DNA of 52,258 nucleotides from Bacteroidota bacterium. GTDB taxonomy: Bacteria; Bacteroidota; Bacteroidia; Chitinophagales; Chitinophagaceae. The translations under genes and the position numbers were made by a program. Shown piece by piece: positions 32,040 through 41,379 of the stretch. The notes beneath the pieces were generated by a model. The model was not told the origin of the DNA. It did no database searches and saw only the letters and a program-made list of their open reading frames with translations. Position 1 is the first letter of the stretch, and the number at the start of each line of letters is the position of its first letter. The stretch is taken from positions 1 to 52,258 of the forward strand of contig JAFDYD010000023.1 of the NCBI GenBank assembly GCA_018267615.1, in the 5' to 3' direction.

Positions 32040-33311
32040 ATGAAATTGCTCAACAAGACCATCCGGCCGTACATGATTTATTCGCTTGCGATCTTGTTGG
32101 TAACGATCCCTATTTTTTATTTTGTTTTTAGATCGGTACTTCTCCATTCCGTTGACAGATCTCTTCGTACGCAACTCCATGAAATCCGCGCAAATTTATT
32201 TTCGATACGATCAGAAAGCGAATTGTCTGCCTGGTCAAAATTAGATAAGGATATTTCGCTTACTCCCGCCACTGGAATGGAAAACGACAGCATCTACACG
32301 GTGGAACGGGTTTTTTATAGGCACCACAGGCCCGATGCAGAACCACTTCGGGAAATATCAGGGATCATCGAAGTTGGAGAAAAAAAATATAAATTAATTA
32401 TTAGCAGTTCGCTTGTTGAGAATGAAGATTTGCTGGGAAGTATATTGGCCGTGCTGAGTATTTTGGTTGTATTTCTGATCGTGGGACTTCTTTGGATCAA
32501 CTATAAAATTTCAAAAACAGTTTGGAAGCCTTTTTATGTTGCGCTGAATAATATGCAACAATATGAGTTGAATAAAAATACAAAGCTGCCTTTCAAAGAC
32601 AGCAATACGGACGAATTCAATGAGCTCAATCAATCCATCAGGCATTTGTACGATAAAAATTACCAAATATATCTTCAGCAAAAAGAATTTACAGAAAATG
32701 CGTCGCATGAAATGCAGACTCCGCTGGCTATTTTTCAAAGTAAATTGGAATTGCTGATGCAAACCAGCCCCTTAACCGAATTGCAGGCGTCCTTAATCGA
32801 TTCGCTTGAAAATGCTAACCAGCGACTCATCCGTTTGAATAAATCTTTGGTGTTACTTTCTAAAATTGAAAACAGTCAATATACCACCACAGACGATGTG
32901 AACCTGGTAACGATTACGAATAAAATCATCGAGCAGTATAGCATGTATGCTGATCAAAAATCGTTGAGTATAAGAACTGAATTCAAAGAGAGCGTTCACA
33001 TAAAAGCCAATCAAACCTTAATTGAAATATTGATCAGCAATATTATTTCCAACGCTATTCGCCACAATATTCCGCAAGGAGAAGTTTTTATCGAAATTGA
33101 TAATAGCCGTTTGATCGTTCAAAATACGGGAGTGACCAATTCGCTTTCTCCAGAGAAAATATTTGAACGTTTTCATAAGGAAAACGTAACCGATGGGACA
33201 GACGGTATCGGACTTGGCCTGGCTATTGCAAAAAAAATCTGCGATATGTATTCTTTTAAAATAAGTTATCGAAATATTGAGTCGAAGCATTTGTTCGAAA
33301 TCCTTTTTTGA
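32040..33311 (+). CDS. Membrane sensor histidine kinase
   Basis: 423 residues. Two membrane helices (about 12-31 and 132-154) bracket a 100-residue periplasmic sensor domain. HisKA domain with H223 (ENASHEMQTPLA); HATPase with N-box (ISNIISNAIRHN) and G-box (GIGLGLAIAKKI). Partner of the preceding regulator. The sensed signal is not evident. Copy order RR-HK followed by TolC-MFP-RND resembles metal- or drug-responsive efflux loci. Confidence 0.95.
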   Translation: MKLLNKTIRPYMIYSLAILLVTIPIFYFVFRSVLLHSVDRSLRTQLHEIRANLFSIRSESELSAWSKLDKDISLTPATGMENDSIYTVERVFYRHHRPDAEPLREISGIIEVGEKKYKLIISSSLVENEDLLGSILAVLSILVVFLIVGLLWINYKISKTVWKPFYVALNNMQQYELNKNTKLPFKDSNTDEFNELNQSIRHLYDKNYQIYLQQKEFTENASHEMQTPLAIFQSKLELLMQTSPLTELQASLIDSLENANQRLIRLNKSLVLLSKIENSQYTTTDDVNLVTITNKIIEQYSMYADQKSLSIRTEFKESVHIKANQTLIEILISNIISNAIRHNIPQGEVFIEIDNSRLIVQNTGVTNSLSPEKIFERFHKENVTDGTDGIGLGLAIAKKICDMYSFKISYRNIESKHLFEILF

Positions 33312-33336
33312 TATTCGGTCGGCATGAAAATCCGAA

Positions 33337-33432
33337 AGTTTCGCGCAGAGCACGCGTAATAAGAGTGGAGAAACAGAGCGGAGAGCGTACAATCCTTCGC
33401 TCTCCGATCTGTTTCTCCACTCTTCTCTGCGA
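33337..33432. repeat. C-type palindrome inserted within an A-type arm
   Basis: TTTCGCGCAGAGCACGCG (A-type left word) is followed by a C-type palindrome with arms 33363-33387 and 33398-33422 (GAGTGGAGAAACAGAGCG, GGAGAGCG, one mismatch) and then TTCTCTGCGACTTCG, a degenerate A-type right word. This suggests one repeat nested in another. Confidence 0.8.
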
Positions 33433-33505
33433 CTTCGATTTAATTCAGAATCTACACAGAATTAAATATTAATATTACATCATTAAAAGATTCCTCCCTG
33501 GTCAA

Positions 33506-34741
33506 ATGAAATTTATCCTGTCTTATACATTCGCCTTGATAAGTGGTTTCGGCTATGCACAGGATCATACGCTGGAATATTATCTGCAATCGGCAAAAAG
33601 TAAAAGCCCATTATTAAAAGATTATCAAAACCAGATTGCTGCGGGCAAGGTCGATAGTGAAATGATAAGGGCAAGCTACCGGCCACAGGTAAACGCAATC
33701 AGCAACAATTCTTATTCTCCCGTTATCGGTGGAGTTGGGTATGATAATGTGATTACGAACGGCGGACAATTGTCGGCATTGGTGCAGGCAAACAAGTCTT
33801 TCGTGAGTAAAAATAATCTCGCTTCGCAATTTCAGACTGTACATTTACAAAATGAATCGATTGGAAATACTTCGCAGATAGCAGAAAAAGATTTGAATAA
33901 AACGATCACGTCTCAGTACATACTGGTGTATGGAGATATTGTCGCTTTGAATTTCAATAAAGAGATTCTTGACCTGCTTCAAAAAGAAGGAGAGATATTA
34001 AAAAAGCTTACCCAAAGCAATATTTACAAGCAAACAGATTATCTCACATTTTATGTTTCCGTGCAACAACAACAATTAAGTTTGCGGCAATCCGATATTC
34101 AATTTAAGAACGACTATGCGATGCTCAATTATTTGTGCGGTATTGTAGATACTGCCGCCGTTCAATTGGCAGATCCCGGTTTACAACTTTCGAATTTACC
34201 CGATATATATAATTCGGTATTGTATCGTTCATATATCATTGATAGTTTAAAAAATTTAAACCAGCACTCGATCATCGATTTCAGTTATAAACCCAAATTG
34301 AACATATATGGTGATGCAGGTTTTATTTCAAGTTTCTCTTATGCGGCGTACAGAAATTTTGGAGTTAGTGCAGGACTTTCACTCACTATTCCGATTTATG
34401 ACGGAAAGCAACGGCAATTAAAATATAGAAAGATTGAAATCGCGGAAAGGACAAGAACCGCTTACCGGGATTTTTTTCTGACGCAATACCAGCAGCAGAT
34501 TGCACAGTTGAAACAACAATTGCAATCCACGGAATCGCTTATCAACGAAATCAACAACCAGGTTAAATATTCGAATACATTAATAGAAGTGAATGGCAAA
34601 TTGCTGGAAACTGGTACCGTGCGTATTACTGATTTTATTTTAGCGATCAACACTTATTTGAATGCAAGACATTTATTGAATCAAAATTATATTAATCGAT
34701 TGCAAATCATTAACCAGATCAATTACTGGCAGGCAATGTAA
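33506..34741 (+). CDS. TolC-like outer-membrane efflux protein
   Basis: 411 residues with a signal peptide (about 1-18, GFGYA). It contains two outer-membrane efflux protein (OEP) repeats with long coiled-coil helices rich in Gln/Asn/Ser (LRQSDIQFKNDYAMLNYL; QLKQQLQSTESLINEINNQVKYS). First gene of the tripartite efflux operon; gap of 10 bp to the membrane-fusion gene. Somewhat short for TolC (about 430-490), as is usual for CzcC/CusC-like proteins in this phylum. Confidence 0.85.
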   Translation: MKFILSYTFALISGFGYAQDHTLEYYLQSAKSKSPLLKDYQNQIAAGKVDSEMIRASYRPQVNAISNNSYSPVIGGVGYDNVITNGGQLSALVQANKSFVSKNNLASQFQTVHLQNESIGNTSQIAEKDLNKTITSQYILVYGDIVALNFNKEILDLLQKEGEILKKLTQSNIYKQTDYLTFYVSVQQQQLSLRQSDIQFKNDYAMLNYLCGIVDTAAVQLADPGLQLSNLPDIYNSVLYRSYIIDSLKNLNQHSIIDFSYKPKLNIYGDAGFISSFSYAAYRNFGVSAGLSLTIPIYDGKQRQLKYRKIEIAERTRTAYRDFFLTQYQQQIAQLKQQLQSTESLINEINNQVKYSNTLIEVNGKLLETGTVRITDFILAINTYLNARHLLNQNYINRLQIINQINYWQAM

Positions 34742-34751
34742 TTACCAACGC

Positions 34752-35684
34752 ATGAAAGGATCAAATTTTTCTCTAATCATATCCATACTAGCCATTGCAA
34801 TTGGCTGCAATCACCAGGAAGCGGCCCCGGCAGAGGAGCAGGCCAAAGCTGATGATGTTAAAACGCCAGTGACGTTGACAAATATTGAGAGGCTCACATT
34901 TTACGATTCCATCGGATTAAATGCTACTTCCGTTTTTTTGCAAAACAGTTATGTAAAATCAACGGCAACAGGATATGTAAAATCTGTTACGATAAAACCA
35001 GGTGACTATGTAAATAGCGGGAAAATTTTATTTACCATCGAAACAAAAGAATCGCAGGTAATTGGAAATTCGATTTCATCGCTTGATACTTCATTCAGAT
35101 TTAGTGGGGTAAATACGATTAAAGCATCGGTTACCGGATTTATTACGCAACTGGATCATCAGCCCGGTGATTATGTACAAGACGGAGATCAACTCGCCGT
35201 TGTAAGCGATATGAATAGTTTTGCTTTTTTATTGAACCTTCCTTATGAATTGCGTCCTTTTGTGTTAAATAAGAAAACGGTAAACCTGACTTTGCCTGAT
35301 GGCACTCATTTGCAGGGAAACATTGCTTCGGTAATGCCAACCGTCGATTCGCTCTCGCAGACACAGCCGGTTGTTATTAAAGTATCTTCCCAAAATCCCA
35401 TTCCACAAAACCTGATTGCAAAAGTCAATGTTATAAAAACGATTCGCAATAATGTGGCTACACTTCCAAAATCGGCAGTACTTTCCGATGAAGCACAGAC
35501 GAAATTTTGGATAATGAAAATGATCGACTCAATAACCGCAGTGAAAGTGGATATAAAAAAAGGAATAGAATTAAATGGTAAAGTAGAGATCATGGAACCT
35601 GCATTTTCTCCAAAAGATCAAATCCTGCTGACCGGGAATTATGGATTGCCTGACACTGCTAAAGTAATCATCGAGAAACAATAA
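34752..35684 (+). CDS. RND efflux membrane-fusion protein (periplasmic adaptor)
   Basis: 310 residues. Lipoprotein signal (IAIGC, C19) followed by an Ala/Glu-rich linker. The lipoyl/biotinyl-like domain is visible as VKSTATGYVKSVTIKPGDYV and its second half VTGFITQLDHQPGDYVQDGDQLAVVSD. There is little or no alpha-hairpin between them, so this is a short-hairpin adaptor. The beta-barrel domain follows (LPYELRPFVLNKK). It bridges the RND pump and the TolC-like channel. Confidence 0.88.
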   Translation: MKGSNFSLIISILAIAIGCNHQEAAPAEEQAKADDVKTPVTLTNIERLTFYDSIGLNATSVFLQNSYVKSTATGYVKSVTIKPGDYVNSGKILFTIETKESQVIGNSISSLDTSFRFSGVNTIKASVTGFITQLDHQPGDYVQDGDQLAVVSDMNSFAFLLNLPYELRPFVLNKKTVNLTLPDGTHLQGNIASVMPTVDSLSQTQPVVIKVSSQNPIPQNLIAKVNVIKTIRNNVATLPKSAVLSDEAQTKFWIMKMIDSITAVKVDIKKGIELNGKVEIMEPAFSPKDQILLTGNYGLPDTAKVIIEKQ

Positions 35685-35688
35685 TCCC

Positions 35689-38600
35689 ATGAAGAATATT
35701 TTTGTTTCTTATAAAAACCCGGTGAGCGCCTTGCTCCTGATCATTATCATGGGTGGCTTATTTGTGTACAGTCAGTTGAAAACATCTTTGTTTCCCGAAA
35801 TCACGTTTCCCAAAATAAAAATTATCGCAGATGCAGGGTTGCAACCGGTTGATAAAATGATGGTGACGGTCACCAAACCACTGGAGAATGCAGTGAAACA
35901 AATTCCTGATCTCACAAACATAAGGAGTATAACGAGCAGGGGTACCTGCGAAATTTCTGCATTCATAGATTGGAGTGCTAATATTGACTTGGCTTTGCAG
36001 CGTATAGAATCAAAAATTGCTCAGGTAAATAATAATTTACCGGCAGGCGTGCAGATCACTGTTGAAAAAATGAATCCTTCCATTCTTCCCGTACTCGGGT
36101 ATTCTATCGAATCGAAGAATAACAGGTCGCCAATCGATATGAAACAATTGGCGCTTTATACAATAAAACCATTTTTATCGCAGGTAAGTGGAGTGTCTGA
36201 AGTACGAATCATTGGTGGAAGACAAAAAGAATACTGGCTCACCCTGGATCTTCAAAAGATGAGCACACTCGGCATAACGCCTGAAATGCTCTCTAACACC
36301 ATCGCACAAACGAATTTTATCAAATCGAACGGATATCTCTCGGATTATAATCTCTTATATCTGACGGTTACCGACGCAACTGTCCGAAGCCTGGATCAAT
36401 TAAAAGAAATCATCGTAAGCAATAATGGAAAGCGAATTGTTTTTTTGAAAGACATCGCCGATGTATCCATACAAGAAGCTGTTGAATACACCAGGATCAA
36501 TGCAAATGGGAAAGATGCGATTTTAGTGGCAGTTATCAAACAACCCAATGCCAACCTGATCGATTTATCTGATCAGATGAGCAGGAAAATCGCTGAGCTT
36601 CAGAAGATTCTTCCGAAAGATGTCCATCTCAAGCCTTATTACAAGCAAGCGGATTTCGTAAAAGATTCTGTGAATTCGGTGACGGATAGTTTATGGATCG
36701 GTCTGCTGCTTGCTATTATTGTCGCGATTATTTTTCTGCGATCATTTAAAGCAAGTCTGACAATCCTGGTTACTATTCCCGTTACAATTTGTTTAACACT
36801 GATTGTGGTCTACTCCTTGGGATATACTTTCAATATCATGACACTCGGCGCTATCGCCGCATCGATAGGTTTGATTATTGACGACGCAATTGTTGTTGTT
36901 GAACAAATCCAGCGAACGCGCGAAGAAAATCCAATGGAACCAGCCGGCTCTCTTGTTAAAAAAGCAATTCATTATTTATTCCCGGCCATGGTTGGATCTT
37001 CCCTAAGTACCATTGTGATTTTTATTCCGTTTGAATGGATGAGCGGCGTTGCCGGTGCGTATTTCAAAGTGCTCACCAATACGATGATCATTTCTTTGAT
37101 TTGTTCTTTTTTTGTTACGTGGATAGGCCTGCCCGTCATATACATATTATTCAGTGTAAATAAAAAGAAAAATATTGCGAAGGAGAAAGAATCTCATTCG
37201 GTTAGGCAGCAACGTTGGGTTTCATTTTTTATTCGCAAGCCTATCATCAGTATGATGATTGTCGCCGGGTTGATCGCTTCCATATATTTTATTCTTCCGA
37301 AACTGGAAACAGGATTTTTGCCAGAGATGGATGAGGGAAGTATCGTATTGGATTATAATTCTCCACCCGGCACTTCATTGGACGAGACGGACAGAATCTT
37401 GCGACAGGTTGAAAAAATTATCGTTGCAGTTCCGGAAGTGTCCGGCTATTCGCGGCGCACAGGTACAGAGATGGGATTTTTTATCACGGAGCCGAACAGG
37501 GGTGATTACCTGATCCAATTGAAAAAAGACCGGAGCAGGTCCACGGAAGAAGTGATTGCAGATATTCGTAAACAAGTTGAAAGTTCACAACCGGCATTGC
37601 GAATTGATTTTGGACAGGTAATCGGAGACATGCTGGGAGATTTGATGACTTCGGTGCAACCGATAGCTATAAAAATTTTTGGCAACGATAAAGCGAAATT
37701 GGAAGAGTTGTCGGACCAGGTTGCAGAGTCTCTGAAAAAAATCGATGGTACTGCGGATGTTTTTAATGGAATTGTTATTGCTGGACCTTCGGTTCGTGTT
37801 GAACCTGATAATAATAAATTGTTGCAGTTTGGAATCAATCCATCTGGGTTGCAATTTCAAATGCAATCGAGACTGGAAGGAAATATAGTCGGAAATATTC
37901 TCGAGAAAGAGCAGTTATCTGCTATCAGGTTGGTTTATCCCGACAGCAGAAGAAGCACGGTTGCGGATATCGCACGCATGCAAATTTTTCTTCCTTCCGG
38001 TAAACTAAAACCAATTACCCAACTTGCAAGCGTGTCAGTAAATGTTGGTGATGCGGAAATTAAAAGAGAAAATCTTCAGGCGATGGGAGAGGTGACGGCG
38101 AGACTTGAGAATCGCGACTTAGGAAGTGTAATGAAAGAAATTCAACAGAAATTATCTACTGATATTGCGCTTCCAAGCGGTTATCATATTGAATACGGCG
38201 GCGCTTATGCCGAGCAGCAACAATCGTTCAAAGAATTACTCATGATTCTGATTGCATCCAGCATGTTGGTTTTTGCTGTGATGCTTTTTCTTTTCCGCGA
38301 TGTGAGCGTTGCGCTGGTAATTATTTTGTTGGCGGTGACTGGCGTATCCGGTAGCTATCTTGCATTATATTTCACACATACTCCACTCAATGTTGGAAGT
38401 TACACCGGGCTCATTATGATCGTCGGTATCATAGGAGAAAATGCCATTTTTACTTTTCTACAATTCAGAGAGTCGTTAAAAAATAGCAGCGTGGATGATT
38501 CAGTGATCTATGCAATTTCAACGCGACTAAGACCAAAATTAATGACAGCATTGGGCGCGATCATCGCATTGTTGCCACTCGCATTGAATATCGGGAAAGG

Positions 38601-38742
38601 TGCGCAGTTGCACCAGCCTCTGGCCATCGCCGTGATCGGTGGATTTATTGTTGCGTTGCCGATTCTGTTGATTGTGTTTCCTTCGATGTTGCGTTTGCTT
38701 TTTAGAAATAGGCATAAAAAAATTGTTGATCCTTCAATTTGA
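35689..38742 (+). CDS. RND-family efflux transporter
   Basis: 1017 residues with 12 transmembrane helices, two large periplasmic loops and internal duplication. Proton-relay acidic pair in the fourth helix GLIIDDAIVVVEQ, a pattern of the hydrophobe/amphiphile (HAE) branch. The heavy-metal branch usually has DGAVVMVEN instead. A second-half copy is AYAEQQQSFKELLMILIASS. Proton-driven export of drugs or other small molecules; substrate not determinable. Operon with the upstream TolC-like protein and adaptor. Confidence 0.93.
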   Translation: MKNIFVSYKNPVSALLLIIIMGGLFVYSQLKTSLFPEITFPKIKIIADAGLQPVDKMMVTVTKPLENAVKQIPDLTNIRSITSRGTCEISAFIDWSANIDLALQRIESKIAQVNNNLPAGVQITVEKMNPSILPVLGYSIESKNNRSPIDMKQLALYTIKPFLSQVSGVSEVRIIGGRQKEYWLTLDLQKMSTLGITPEMLSNTIAQTNFIKSNGYLSDYNLLYLTVTDATVRSLDQLKEIIVSNNGKRIVFLKDIADVSIQEAVEYTRINANGKDAILVAVIKQPNANLIDLSDQMSRKIAELQKILPKDVHLKPYYKQADFVKDSVNSVTDSLWIGLLLAIIVAIIFLRSFKASLTILVTIPVTICLTLIVVYSLGYTFNIMTLGAIAASIGLIIDDAIVVVEQIQRTREENPMEPAGSLVKKAIHYLFPAMVGSSLSTIVIFIPFEWMSGVAGAYFKVLTNTMIISLICSFFVTWIGLPVIYILFSVNKKKNIAKEKESHSVRQQRWVSFFIRKPIISMMIVAGLIASIYFILPKLETGFLPEMDEGSIVLDYNSPPGTSLDETDRILRQVEKIIVAVPEVSGYSRRTGTEMGFFITEPNRGDYLIQLKKDRSRSTEEVIADIRKQVESSQPALRIDFGQVIGDMLGDLMTSVQPIAIKIFGNDKAKLEELSDQVAESLKKIDGTADVFNGIVIAGPSVRVEPDNNKLLQFGINPSGLQFQMQSRLEGNIVGNILEKEQLSAIRLVYPDSRRSTVADIARMQIFLPSGKLKPITQLASVSVNVGDAEIKRENLQAMGEVTARLENRDLGSVMKEIQQKLSTDIALPSGYHIEYGGAYAEQQQSFKELLMILIASSMLVFAVMLFLFRDVSVALVIILLAVTGVSGSYLALYFTHTPLNVGSYTGLIMIVGIIGENAIFTFLQFRESLKNSSVDDSVIYAISTRLRPKLMTALGAIIALLPLALNIGKGAQLHQPLAIAVIGGFIVALPILLIVFPSMLRLLFRNRHKKIVDPSI

Positions 38743-38759
38743 AACTCGTGAGAGCCTAT

Positions 38760-38823
38760 TTCTTTGCGTCTTTGCGCCTTTGCGAGAAATAATTTTCTCG
38801 CAAAGGCGCAAAGACGCAAAGAA
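38760..38823. repeat. F-type perfect palindrome (TTTGCGTCTTTGCGCCTTTGCGAG)
   Basis: Perfect 30-bp arms (38760-38789 and 38794-38823) around a 4-nt TAAT loop. It lies between the RND stop and the next gene of the same strand, so it can act as terminator of the efflux operon. Confidence 0.95.
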
Positions 38824-38858
38824 TGATACACCTTCAATTTTCCAACAGAATTGTCTGT

Positions 38859-38866
38859 TATGTTTG
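38859..38866 (+). promoter_or_regulatory. -7 element of the beta-propeller gene
   Basis: TATGTTTG is a perfect TAnnTTTG match 36 bp upstream of the ATG at 38902. No good -33 TTTG is seen. Confidence 0.4.
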
Positions 38867-38901
38867 CGTATCATTTTATTTCTGCCCAAAATATTTTAAT
38901 C

Positions 38902-39909
38902 ATGAAAAATCTTTTTTGTCACGCAATTGCTTGTCTATTTTCTTTTTGCTTTATCTACAGCGCATCAGCGCAAGGACAAAGCGGATATAAATTATCCAAG
39001 ACATTTAAGATAGCGAGCAGCGGCGGATGGGATTATATTGCTGTTTGGTCCGGCAAAGTATATGTGTCGCATGGTACACAAGTAAATATCCTCGATGCAA
39101 AAACCGGTGACTCGCTCGGGTATATTCCGAACACAACAGGTGTACATGGCATCGCATTCAACGAATCTGCCGGCAAAGGTTATACAAGTAATGGCAGGAT
39201 AAATAATATTACTGTTTTCGATCTCAAGACAAACCAAGTGTTGAAGCAAATTGCAGTCGGAGAAAATCCGGATGCGATCATGTATGATAAGTCAACGAAT
39301 AAAATTATTACATGCAATGGAAGAAGTCATGATCTTTCAATTGTAGATGCTACGAGCGAAACAGTTACATCTACAATTCCGCTCGAAGGAAAACCGGAAA
39401 CGGCCGTGTCGGATGGGATGGGAAAAATTTTTGTGAATATAGAAGACAAGAACAAGATAGCAGTGGTTGATTTGAAAAGTAATAAGGTCATCAACAGTTG
39501 GTCCACTGCGCCGGGTGAAAGTCCAACAGGTTTGGCCATCGATCTGAAGACAAATAGACTTTTTGCGGGCTGCGAAAAAATGTTAATCGTTGTGGACGCA
39601 ACAAATGGAAAAGTTGTTGATAAACTTGCTATAGCCGACGGATGTGATGGTGTAGCATTCGACAACGAATTGAAATATGTTTTCGCATCATGTGGTGAAG
39701 GGAAATTGACGGTGATTCATGAAGTGTCAGGAGATGAATTCAAGGTTGTAGATAATGTTCCTACAAAAAGAAGTGCGAGAACAATAGCTCTTGACGAGCA
39801 AACACATGATGTGTTTTTGCCTGCGGCCGATATGCAACCAAATCCTGTTGCGGGCCAAAGACCAAACATGATTCCGGGAACTTTCCAGGTGATTGTTGTG
39901 AGCAAATAA
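38902..39909 (+). CDS. Exported YVTN/YncE-like beta-propeller protein
   Basis: 335 residues from the ATG at 38902. The signal peptide ends near SASAQ. It has repeated beta-propeller blades with the YVTN-type pattern (VNILDAKTGDSLGYIPN, ITVFDLKTNQVLKQIAVG, LSIVDATSETVTSTIPL, IAVVDLKSNKVINSWS, LIVVDATNGKVVDKLA), about seven blades in all. Periplasmic; YncE-type proteins have been linked to DNA or ligand binding, but the role here is unknown. Confidence 0.85.
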   Translation: MKNLFCHAIACLFSFCFIYSASAQGQSGYKLSKTFKIASSGGWDYIAVWSGKVYVSHGTQVNILDAKTGDSLGYIPNTTGVHGIAFNESAGKGYTSNGRINNITVFDLKTNQVLKQIAVGENPDAIMYDKSTNKIITCNGRSHDLSIVDATSETVTSTIPLEGKPETAVSDGMGKIFVNIEDKNKIAVVDLKSNKVINSWSTAPGESPTGLAIDLKTNRLFAGCEKMLIVVDATNGKVVDKLAIADGCDGVAFDNELKYVFASCGEGKLTVIHEVSGDEFKVVDNVPTKRSARTIALDEQTHDVFLPAADMQPNPVAGQRPNMIPGTFQVIVVSK

Positions 39910-39920
39910 ATAATTCATTG

Positions 39921-40074
39921 TCTGAACCACGATTTTAAACGATTAAACTGATTATACTTAAAAACCTTTGTGCCCTAGTGTCTTCGTGGTTCAAAAAAAA
40001 TTGAACGGCGAAGACACTAGGGCACAAAGGTTTTTAAGTATAATCAGTTTAATCGTTTAAAATCGTGGTTCAGA
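39921..40074. repeat. Long nested palindrome, 74-bp arms, with GTCTGAACC-type termini
   Basis: Arms 39921-39994 and 40001-40074 match at 72 of 74 positions, with a 6-A loop. The outer part (TCTGAACCACGATTTTAAACG) is D-type, the inner part (CTTTGTGCCCTAGTGTCTTCGTGG) is F-like. It follows the beta-propeller stop by 11 bp. Confidence 0.95.
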
Positions 40075-40121
40075 ATTTATGCAGATTCATGTTGTACGTT
40101 TGCATCTTTAGAATTAACTGC

Positions 40122-40202
40122 ATGAAAAAATATCTGTTGTTTGGAATGTTGCTGGTTCTGCAAATTTCAAGTTTCTCGCAGGACATGAAAATCGTTATGT
40201 GA
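40122..40202 (+). pseudogene. Remnant of a secreted-protein gene: promoter and signal peptide only
   Basis: The 26-residue frame MKKYLLFGMLLVLQISSFSQ then DMKIVM ends at TGA. It is a textbook Bacteroidota signal peptide ending in the cleavage site SFSQ-D, but has no mature protein. A perfect -7 box TACGTTTG lies 20 bp upstream of the ATG (40095-40102). An E-type palindrome begins 31 bp after the stop. Most simply this is the head of a gene whose body was deleted, possibly by repeat recombination. A functional short peptide is less likely. Confidence 0.6.
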
Positions 40203-40232
40203 CTGGAATCCTTTTTATTGAGGCGTTTTGAA

Positions 40233-40335
40233 ATCCCTATGTGCACCTATGTGTCTATGTGCCTATGTGGTGAAAAAAAACCTTCATAGTCGAGATTTTT
40301 TTTCACCACATAGGCACATAGGTACACATAGGAGT
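40233..40335. repeat. E-type palindrome, sister of 31202-31310
   Basis: Left arm CCTATGTGCACCTATGTG, TCTATGTGCCTATGTGG and an A-run; right arm CACCACATAGGCACATAGG, TACACATAGG preceded by a T-run. Compared with 31202 the words are the same but the number and order of units differ (the right arm here lacks one unit). Confidence 0.9.
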
Positions 40336-40408
40336 TTTGAACTGACTGCTTTTATTTAGCGGCAAGATACTTGTCTCTCAAAATATTTTTAAAATTCTTT
40401 CCAAAAAA

Positions 40409-40456
40409 TTTGTGTAGGTACTTGACTACATATATATTTGTAGCCAGATACCTACA
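40409..40456 (+). promoter_or_regulatory. Self-repressed promoter of the ArsR-type regulator
   Basis: TTTG (40409-40412), 20 bp, then TATATTTG (40433-40440) form an almost ideal Bacteroidota promoter. An inverted repeat TGTAGGTACTTGACTACA (40413-40430) / TGTAGCCAGATACCTACA (40439-40456) fills the space between -33 and -7 and continues past the -7 box. A repressor bound there would block RNA polymerase. Confidence 0.65.
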
Positions 40457-40468
40457 TTTAGACTATTT

Positions 40469-40834
40469 ATGGAAATAAGAAGAGATGTTTTCCAGGCCAT
40501 TGCCGATCCGACAAGAAGAGATATCATTAAACTCCTCGCCGGAAAGCCATTAAACCTGAATGCGATTGCCGGAAATTTTGATCAGAGTCGTCCTACGATA
40601 TCGCAGCATATAAAAATTTTATCTGAGTGCGGACTCATATCCATAAAAAAACAAGGGAGAGAAAGGTATTGCGAAGCGAAAATGGAACAATTGGATGAAG
40701 TGTCGGACTGGATAAGCGACTCGAAAAAAATCTGGGCACAAAGGTTTAAAAAATTAGAGAAGCTTGTGATCGATATCGAGAAAGAAAATATTGCTAAACG
40801 AAAACAAAAAAAATATGGCAGAAAAAAGCAATAA
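40469..40834 (+). CDS. ArsR-family transcriptional repressor
   Basis: 121-residue winged-helix protein. The pattern FQAIADPTRRDIIKLLAGKPLNLNAIAGNF then SRPTISQHIKILSECGLI is typical of ArsR regulators paired with SRPBCC genes. It lacks the metal-binding Cys-x-Cys of classical ArsR/SmtB (only C82 appears in ECGL-type position and one in RYCEAK). It overlaps the next gene by 20 bp and likely represses its own operon through the dyad upstream. Confidence 0.9.
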   Translation: MEIRRDVFQAIADPTRRDIIKLLAGKPLNLNAIAGNFDQSRPTISQHIKILSECGLISIKKQGRERYCEAKMEQLDEVSDWISDSKKIWAQRFKKLEKLVIDIEKENIAKRKQKKYGRKKQ

Positions 40835-41336
40835 CCGCCAGGCGAACGATAAAGATGTTTTGATCACGCATCATATCAATGCGAAACCGGAAACCGTATT
40901 TAAAGCATGGACGAACCCGGAATTACTTGCACGCTGGTTTGCACCGGATGGTTGCGACGTCATCATAAAAGATATGGATGCGCGTAAAGGCGGATCATTT
41001 CAATACTGTATAAAAAATCCAAAGTTCTATGATTGCTGGTGTATCGGTATTTACTTGGAATTCATCAAGCCCGAAAAACTTGTTTTTTCATTGGAGTTTG
41101 CAGATGAACAAGGAAATCCCGCTAAGCCGCCGGTAGAAAAGGGAATGGATCCTGAATGGCCGGAAAAAACAATCGTCACCGTTACGTTTTCAAAACACGA
41201 GGGAGGAACACGCATTACGCTTCATCAAACCGTTTCGGAAAAAATCGCAAAGAAAACAGGAGCGCATCCGAGTTGGATACAAATGCTGAATCGTCTAAAT
41301 GCAGAAGTCACTACATCTAATAATCTTTTTGTCTGA
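40815..41336 (+). CDS. SRPBCC (AHSA1-like) domain protein
   Basis: 173 residues from the ATG at 40815, overlapping the repressor. START/AHSA1-type fold: VFKAWTNPELLARWFAP, KGGSFQYCI, KLVFSLEF, TIVTVTF and a C-terminal helix. Members bind hydrophobic ligands or act as general small-molecule binders. ArsR-SRPBCC pairs are widespread, but their purpose is unknown. Cytoplasmic. Confidence 0.88.
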   Translation: MAEKSNNRQANDKDVLITHHINAKPETVFKAWTNPELLARWFAPDGCDVIIKDMDARKGGSFQYCIKNPKFYDCWCIGIYLEFIKPEKLVFSLEFADEQGNPAKPPVEKGMDPEWPEKTIVTVTFSKHEGGTRITLHQTVSEKIAKKTGAHPSWIQMLNRLNAEVTTSNNLFV

Positions 41337-41379
41337 AATTTTTTTCGAAAAGAATATCATACAATAAAAAAATCAACAA

